From assembly GCA_022592435.1 (NCBI GenBank), contig JABYQS010000294.1, positions 1-34,756 of the forward strand: a DNA stretch of 34,756 nt, given 5' to 3'. A program made the translations under genes and the position numbers. Positions 28,305-34,756 of this stretch are shown piece after piece. The notes under the pieces were generated by a model that saw only the letters and a list, made by a program, of their open reading frames with translations, did not search any database and had not been told where the DNA came from. Origin of the DNA: Cerioporus squamosus (taxonomy: Eukaryota; Basidiomycota; Agaricomycetes; Polyporales; Polyporaceae). How positions within the stretch are numbered: position 1 is the stretch's first letter; every line of letters starts with the position of its first letter.

Positions 28305-31126
28305 ATGTCGAGGCGGCATCCCGGCAACCACACTCTTCCGGACAACCCGCACTGGATTGAGTTTCCTCGAACGGACGGGAGCACCGCGCATCTTCCCAAG
28401 AATACCACGAAGATCGTAGACAGCGAGGGCCAAGTCAACTACATGCGTCCGGTCGGCATGGACGAGAGTTTGGCGATTATGTGGAGGGTGGCTGTTGGGT
28501 CTGCTATAGCAGCACGGATGAACATGCCTAGTGAGTATCGTCCACCGGGTGACCTAGCCAGCCCTGATGTGTCGGAAAGAGGGACCGAATTATGTCCTTA
28601 AGTCCTTCCCCAAGGGTTATCAGCTGTATGACCACAACAAAGGCCCTGCGAACACTCCCAGACATGACCCATACCTTTGCGGTGCGTCTACCTGTTTCTT
28701 TCCTCCTGATTATAGTCTGACTTGCATGTAGGATCTATCAATGTCAACCGGTTCCGCTCGACCAACGAGTTCATACCCCATGCTATATGGCTCATGACGG
28801 ATGAAACTCTGAACCGCGCAAACTGCCAATGCAAGTACTGCACGAAACAGCCGCAGCGCATCATCTCCGACACTATGGGCCTCAGCGCCAGGCGGTCTGC
28901 CTCTGCAGCGGCCGGGCTTCCTTCGTCTGTTTCTCGTCCGCCTCGTAGGCCCCGCGAGCGGCGACAGGATCGTGTTGCGACCAAGCCCTTCGCCGCGGTG
29001 CGTCGTGCCCCGAAGCCTCTGCCGGTCGGACCGCAGCAATATATCGCCCCGGAGCGCGACCTCGACGTTCGTTCTTCGTTCGCCCTTGAAGAGGGACATC
29101 GTCCACGGAGGTATCGGAAGGGCGAGCTGCTGTGGTACCACCTTGACCCGCCAATACGAGGACGAAACCCCGAAGAGGACATCACCTTCTGGCCCGGTAT
29201 CGTTGACGAGGCACATATCAAAACCAACGCTCTCCCTACCGGCTCTCCTGACGGTGACGTGGATATGACCCCGCTCTACGCTGAGGCTGCCGACGCGAAC
29301 AGCGCACCGTCAGGGCCTAATGAGATCCCCTTGGAAGCTCCCGGGTCCGTTCCATGGAGGATAGAGCAGTGGTATATCTACAAGGTGAAACTCCTTGGCG
29401 CGGCCTGCAGCGTCTTCGTCGCGGAGGAGCAGGTTTTGCCCTACCTGGCGTACGCACCCTCGGACCAGGTCATCAAGCATGTCCAGGACGAGCTCGCGAA
29501 CTTCCTGCAGACCGTCCCGATAGACCAGATGGACAGGGACATCGACAGCCACATGTTCGCCTACGACCCGATGCAGCCGGAACCTCCTGGTGACGAGTAC
29601 TATACGAAGTACCAGCTTGCCGTCGCACCCTATACGCTGGCCATCCAGATCGCATCGAACGTCGCGCACTATTGGCTGCCTACGGATGAGTGGGAGTGCA
29701 AGTTCCAGGTGCCGGCGCGCTCCCCGGTTGCACCCACAACCTCCGACTCCCAGCCTCAGCCTCAATCTCCACCGCAATCGCAGGCTCAAAACGCTACTCT
29801 GCATTCGGTCATCGAGCAATCATTGACCAAGAATGCGATATCGCCTGCTTCGATCACCGGTCCGAACGGCCCCTTGGCGGAACCCGAGAGTATCAGCATG
29901 CTTGGCCGAGTTCCACGCTCTGCGGTTCCACAGACAGTCGTACAAACGCGTTTCCAGGGGCTCTGGTGGGGCACAGAACGGATATGGACGGGCGAACTCG
30001 TACGACTCAAGATCGCACGAGCACAGTTCGCGCCGAAAGGCACGGATGTTATCTATCCTCCCGCGGGACCGTCCGCAAGAACGCTGGAGTGGTACAGGCA
30101 GAACCTCCCGGATATGTTGGAAGGCGGCGAGGACACAGTCGGGGCGGGCCAGCGAGGTCTCTTCTTGCGGTTGGAAGGTCTTGTCGTGGTGGATGTGCCG
30201 ACTCCTGACGGGTCCTTCACCAAGGAGTGCCGTGCGAGTGGCATGCTCTACGAACTCGTCGACGAAGACTGGGAAGACCCCCGGGCAAGTCTGACTACCC
30301 AAGCTGACGTGAAGGGCAAAGGCAAGGCACGCGAGTCTCCTGACGGTAAGTCCGGCGCAAGTAACGCGTATGAGCTGTGTTGCTGATTGCTGATATTATC
30401 TCCCCAGTAACTATGGCGGATACCATCTCGCAAGCTCCCAATGGGCCCTCCTTCATGGCCCAGCCGTCCCCACTCAAACCTCCACCACTACCTAATCCCG
30501 ATCCCACAGTACCGGTCTCCGAGACCGCCTCTTCTATCCTCTCTCAGACCTCGCCCGCTGCGGCCGCCACTTCCGCTGCTACCGAGGCTGCCGCTACAGC
30601 GACCGAACAGAAATCTCGTCTGCACTCTCACCCCGTCCTTTTCACGCCGTACCCACTCCCGCCAGCCTCCACCAATTACAAGTTCCGTCCGATCCTGCCG
30701 GAAGGCTACGAAGTAGTGATCTCCTTGTCGCTGATCAGCGGACGATACTACCCAGGTATACTACGTCATCCTCTCCTAGAGTCAATTATCGCACAGGCTC
30801 TGGCAACTAAGGACGAGCTTTCACATCGACATCTTTGGGCACTCGATGGCCTGTCCCCTGGGGTTCACCAATCTATGGATCCTAGATACTGGAAGGGCTC
30901 GCGGTTGGTCATGTTCCAGGACGCGGACAAGGAAGCGCGGGATCGGTTCAGGGAGCTTTGGGAGGAGACGAAAATGGCACGGCTGCACTCGCAGCCGGAG
31001 TCTGGCGAGGGTGCGGATGCTGCCAGGGATCAGTTCAAGGAGCTTTGGGAGGAGACGAAGATGGCACGGTTGAACTCGCAGCCGGAGTCTGGCGAGGGCG
31101 CGCATGCTGCCATGGAGGTCGATTAG
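28305..31126 (+). CDS. clr2: Cryptic loci regulator 2 (Clr2) homologue
   Basis: Clr2 is the chromatin-silencing component of the SHREC complex (fission yeast), acting in heterochromatic transcriptional silencing. Four exons (28305-28530, 28580-28681, 28732-30345, 30408-31126; introns 49, 50 and 62 nt) give 886 aa without a frame break. The N-terminal domain has HWIEFPRTDGSTAHLP, EGQVNYMRPVGMDESLAIMW and the Cys cluster CQCKYC (141-146, after NRAN). The C-terminal Clr2 domain includes LLWYHLDPPIRGRNPEED, ITFWPGIVDE, WYIYKVKLLGAACSVFVAEE, FQGLWWGTERIWTGELVRLK and LISGRYYPGILRHPLLES. Linkers are Arg/Pro-rich and Gln/Pro/Ser-rich. At the very end a 29-residue unit (RFRELWEETKMARLHSQPES type) is tandemly repeated. 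The ATG at 28305 starts the conserved segment. It probably acts in the nucleus with histone deacetylase and remodelling partners; that is inferred from the family. Confidence 0.85.
30941..31114 (+). repeat. In-frame 87-bp tandem duplication in Clr2
   Basis: Two consecutive 87-nt units (30941-31027 and 31028-31114) encode 29-residue repeats sharing ELWEETKMARL and SQPESGEGA. Nucleotide differences between units are few, so the duplication is fairly recent. Confidence 0.85.
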
Positions 31127-31683
31127 ATCTACTGGCCATCGTATTGTGGCCTTGTTATCCACTCGTTGTTCTTGCTGCTTGAGCGTATGGGACCAGGTCT
31201 GACCAGGTCCTCGTGTCTGGTCTATCTTGGGCTTCTCCATGTGATAAGAATTGATTGTTACCGAGCAATCAAGCTTCAAGCTTGATAAAGCGAAACTAAT
31301 ATTGGCTGTAATCGGTCATTAGTCGGGTAAGTCTCAATAATTAAGGGACCTTAGCGCGTGTCAGACTACGCTGTCGGACGGTTGGGATTGGGTCATTGCT
31401 CATCTTCCCGCACGACCACCACCGCCGAAATTCTTTTGTCCTCTGAAGCGCTGCTGGTCGTTGACGAGCAGAGGATCCGTCGCGTCTCTCCTCGTAACTT
31501 GTTGCCTATACCCCTCTGGATCACCTGCGACATTAGTTCGACTCGGCGGATCCTCTGAGGCGCGAATCTCGTTCTCGATTCTCTGCCGTCACTCCATTCC
31601 TCCCCCTCCGATACCACCGACTGAACTCGTCTTCAAGTTCTCTGGTCCATCGCTCTCGCTTTCGCACTGTCTCGCTCCTTCTT
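31127..31683. other. Intergenic between Clr2 and KAR9/GAR
   Basis: It holds a perfect 9-bp inverted repeat with a one-base centre at 31268-31286 (ATCAAGCTT...AAGCTTGAT), about 140 bp after the Clr2 stop, possibly in its 3' UTR or terminator. Downstream, C/T-rich sequence precedes the KAR9/GAR start. No gene is recognised. Confidence 0.4.
31268..31286. repeat. Palindrome downstream of Clr2
   Basis: ATCAAGCTT, a single C, then AAGCTTGAT form a perfect inverted repeat. It would fold into a short hairpin in a Clr2 3' UTR. The role is unknown. Confidence 0.5.
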
Positions 31684-34600
31684 ATGGTCTCTCTCACTCT
31701 CACGTCCCCTCGGTCTAGCATACTCTCGTCTTATCCAAGAACAGTATCTCCCATGTACCTTCGTCACCCTCGCCTTCTGTCCCGCACTCGCCCGCCCCTT
31801 CGGACTCCGCCACTTCTACCTCAAGCTCTTCCAGTGGTAGTGTGGGTAGAGTCGACGATGGTATGTCCGAAGTATGTATTGACTTGTGCCCATGGTTGAC
31901 GAGCCTTCACAAACCAGAGGACCATACCATCACCGTGAAACGTGGATCTATATTCTCCTTCATGTCTAAGGGGAAGGAGAAGAGCCAGGAGTACGTCTGT
32001 TCTCCATCGCTATATCACGACGAGCAGCCCGGAGGGGGAGGAGGAACATCCCTCATAACTCTCTATGTCTACAAGCGTTTCATTCCGATGGGGATGATAC
32101 ATTGCATATGCCACTCAACAGCCGTTGAGTGTGGCCTTGTCTCCGACCGTCATATTCCCAAGTGGTACAAGTAGCATTGCGCGAGATGCACTGCAAGCCG
32201 CTGTAACGACTGTCCATCGACAGCGCGCAGTTCGTGTGGTCAAGACGCGCCTGTCGTGTTGGTGCTATGATACAGGGCTGTTGCTCGTAGTGTGCGCCAT
32301 TTGGGTGTTCATATATCTGACCAACTTCCAGTGATCTGCGTTTTCTTGCCGTTCCGACTCAAATGACAGAGCTCTCCTACACGATCTCGGATATTCAGAC
32401 TCGCATCTTCGGTGAGTTGATCGACGCTGTCCGGGAAGGCATGTGAATTGACTGCGGCTTACCTCGTGCCCTACCTCGTTCAGAAATTCAGGAGTTACGA
32501 CACAAGTCGCAGTCTTCCAGCGATGGAAGCAATACTACAAGTAATATTGATCAGTCGCTGGTTAGTCTGGACGAGCGCGTAGAAGTTGTGTCAAAGGGCA
32601 TGAAGGCTGTCAATGAAGCCCTGGAGCCACTCTTGAGCCGTGCAGAACGAACTCCCACGACGGTCAACTCAGACTCGGAAGAGGAAGCAGCAGTGCTGCG
32701 TAAACATGCGGCGCTCGTGGCTGAGTGGGAGGCCGTCCAGAAGGAGATCCAGGTTCTCAGAGAAGAGCTGAAGGAAGACAAGTGGTTGACCGTGTTCCGC
32801 ACCGTGACGGACCAAGCAGATGGCATGATGTCCAGCCTGGAGAAAGCTGTCAATCGATGTCAGGTATGTGCTCAAGATTACTGTTGCGCTATCGCTATTG
32901 ATAGCCCCCCCCAGGACTTCATGTGGCAAGTGCAGAAACGAGGTCTAGATGAGGCAGTCTCGCCGTCGACCTCCTCGACCTCAGGGCGCTCTGAGAAGGC
33001 GCCTCTGAGTTACGAGACCTTCATGTCGCTTTTGGAATCCTATGAAGCGAAGAAGAAGTACGTTTCCATGGATGATCCGTTCACCCGCCCACCCCTGACC
33101 GACTACCAGGCACTACACGCCGGCCACAACCAAAGTCCTCTCTATCATAGACAAAGGAGTCCAAGACCGTGTGACCAAGAACGGCGAATGTTGCGAAGAC
33201 ATGCGGAGTGCACCCAGCGCTGGCGCAATCTCAAGGACCGGATAGCGAGGACGGACACTGACATGGACAATCTACGGCGAGTCTTCCTGCAGGGAGCGAC
33301 TCCGCTCTCAGTTCAGGTGGTTCAAGCCAGTCAGCTACGACGTCGGTGTCAAGAACGGATATCTAGCTACTCCTCCCAGCGGCGAGAAGAAGGGTCGTTC
33401 GCCTAGTGGAGCGGGCACTATCTCGCGGTCCATCTCACCGTTCCGCAAGATTGCCCGGAAACTTAAGGCCGCTGGCTCGGGTCGAAGTCGCCTGCCCCTC
33501 GCACCTTCACTCCCGTTCCAAGCAAGAGTCCTGCTCTCTCGCGAATGCCTTCCTCCGAACCTGCGCGCACCCTCCGCCACAGGTCTTCCATGTTCCATTT
33601 TCTTCATGGTGGCCAACCTCCTACGCCGACCACTCCCGACCGGCCCTCACACAAATACAGTAATAGTGTCACACCCGACTCGTCCCATCCAGGAAGCCCG
33701 AAACGAGCTCGACGCTCAAGCTCTCTCGACCAGCATGGAACAGCTCAACGAGGGTCGAGAATGAAGAGCGTGGCGGGACGATCAAGCAGTCCCCACGGCG
33801 ACCGTCCATCTCTGGTCGTCCGCGAAATTCGGCAGACGATATACCCCCGGTTCCCCCGTTGTACAAACGGAGTTTATCGCGAAGCTCTATGGCCTCTTCT
33901 CGCCGTGGTCCCCTGTAACATCCACTTCTACCGCGCAGTCCTCAACCACGCCGTTCTCCTTGTATCGGCCACCCTCGCGTTCACACACGCCTGCCGGCCT
34001 ACCTTTCACCAGCACGACCCCAGACCCACCCAGATATCACCTCCCCGTACGCGTCCGAAGACACCTAGTCACATTCCCGCCCCTTCAAAGCACTTGCGAT
34101 CGCTGTCTTACGAAGACGGAGAGATGAGCCCCACGTCACTCATGCAGCGTGCTCTGTCCCCCACCATGTCAGTGTCCGGGGGTCTGAACAACTTCCCTGC
34201 TCGGCCTCCCAGCCGCTCAATGATACCGATACCCAGCGTACATGTCTCGTCAGCATCGCGGCCGGGCACAGCTATGTCGTATCGACCAGACAGCGCGATG
34301 TCCTTCCGTGGGTCTGCCGCCCGCGCGCAAACCCCGGAAGGCATGTTGCGGATGACACCGCGAACGAGTCGCGCGCCTCCCTCAAGCTTCAAGGATGGGC
34401 CTCGCACTCCAGGCTCCCGCCCTGGCTCTCGGGCAGGTGCAGAGACCCCAGACGAGTTCCTTGGCGAGCCCGAGCATTCTACGTCCCGGCTAACTACAGG
34501 GACCCTCTCGACGTGGAGGTCGCGAACATCGTCAACTCGATCCCACACAGCATGGTCGTGGAGCGTGTCGATCCCCCTCTGAAGAACATTCCCAAGAGTG

Positions 34601-34756
34601 GCGAGGAGATTCGCGCCTCATATGCGTTCTCGAACGCGTTGGGCAAGAAGATCATCGCATGTAAGCTTACGACGATGGCCGTACGGGGAGGGCCCCGACC
34701 AGAAGGTTATGTGCCGTGTAGGTGGAGGTACGTCTTTCCGTTCACTCGCCCGCCAT
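31684..34756 (+). pseudogene. KAR9-like cortical/microtubule protein with C-terminal GAS2-related domain, frameshifted and 3'-partial
   Basis: KAR9 links cytoplasmic microtubules to actin for nuclear positioning, and GAS2-related (GAR) domains bind microtubules. Recognisable parts in order: Ser-rich start (ATG 31684), DGMSEVCIDLCPWLTSLHKP, ARDALQAAVTTVHRQ, LSYTISDIQTRIFEIQELRH, SLDERVEVVSKGMKAVNEAL, LRKHAALVAEWEAVQKEIQV, DKWLTVFRTVTDQADGMMSS, TTKVLSIIDKGVQDRVTKNG, AECTQRWRNLKDRIARTDTD, a long Ser/Pro/Arg-rich region, and VPANYRDPLDVEVANIVNSI with KVMCRVGG at the right edge. Clear introns are 32412-32483, 32864-32914 and 33058-33109; an intron at about 31991-32121 is unresolved. About ten single-base losses interrupt the frame, many in homopolymers (31750-31752, 33191-33192, near 33312, 33350, 33492, 33790, 33910-33913, near 34030, 34478-34479, near 34695). 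The protein is otherwise well preserved with intact splice sites, so local assembly error is as likely as pseudogenization. The gene runs off the window. Confidence 0.7.

Noticed and set aside
28722..30386. Long plus-strand frame taken as a separate gene starting at 28722
   Set aside because: It begins with a non-ATG codon inside an intron and ends by reading into the next intron. It is exon 3 of Clr2.
30377..31126. Separate small gene after Clr2 exon 3
   Set aside because: Splicing of 30346-30407 keeps phase and yields the C-terminal part of the Clr2 domain, so it is the last Clr2 exon.

Overview
The window is nuclear DNA from a filamentous basidiomycete. It most likely comes from an Agaricomycete, and the gene families suggest Polyporales. 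Genes are compact and cut by many 50-80 nt GT-AG introns. Families typical of these fungi are present: F-box/leucine-rich proteins, a DUF6533-type multi-pass membrane protein, the IPC-synthase subunit Kei1, the heterochromatin factor Clr2, and a KAR9-like protein ending in a GAS2-related (GAR) domain. I saw no operons, rRNA, convincing tRNA, CRISPR array or intact transposon.

Layout: (1) 1-1310 (+), the 3' part of an F-box/LRR-like gene. (2) 2014-3818 (-), a SLY41-type TPT-family transporter broken by several one-base shifts. (3) 4224-5421 (-), an intact four-exon F-box gene. (4) 6033-9047 (-), three tandem nucleoside 2-deoxyribosyltransferase-like (NDT-like) copies: two intact, and a third that is a decayed pseudogene. 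A fourth intact copy lies about 18 kb away on the other strand (26995-27510). (5) 9962-11087 (-), a PQ-loop membrane protein. (6) 11508-13198 (-), a low-complexity conserved-looking protein. (7) 14523-15223 (-), a 4'-phosphopantetheinyl-transferase-like gene lacking its catalytic acidic residues. (8) 17021-18235 (-) Kei1 and 18637-19751 (+) an eIF4E class II (4EHP-like) gene, head to head. (9) 19752-23145, a gene-poor stretch. (10) 23146-24876 (+), the DUF6533 protein. (11) 25425-26327 (+), a serine-rich unknown. (12) 28305-31126 (+), Clr2. (13) 31684 to the window end (+), KAR9/GAR, frameshifted and cut by the window edge.

The genes are mostly unrelated housekeeping and lineage-specific genes. 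Two things stand out. One is the local expansion and decay of the NDT-like family, the best candidate for an undescribed system here. The other is a set of one-base losses, many in homopolymers, that fall in only a few genes (SLY41, KAR9/GAR, the 11.5-13.2 kb gene) while neighbours such as Clr2, Kei1, eIF4E2, the F-box gene and the PQ-loop gene read cleanly. That pattern is either local assembly error or real gene decay.

Exon boundaries were worked out by hand from splice sites and reading-frame continuity. Family assignments come from recognised motifs; no database search was run.
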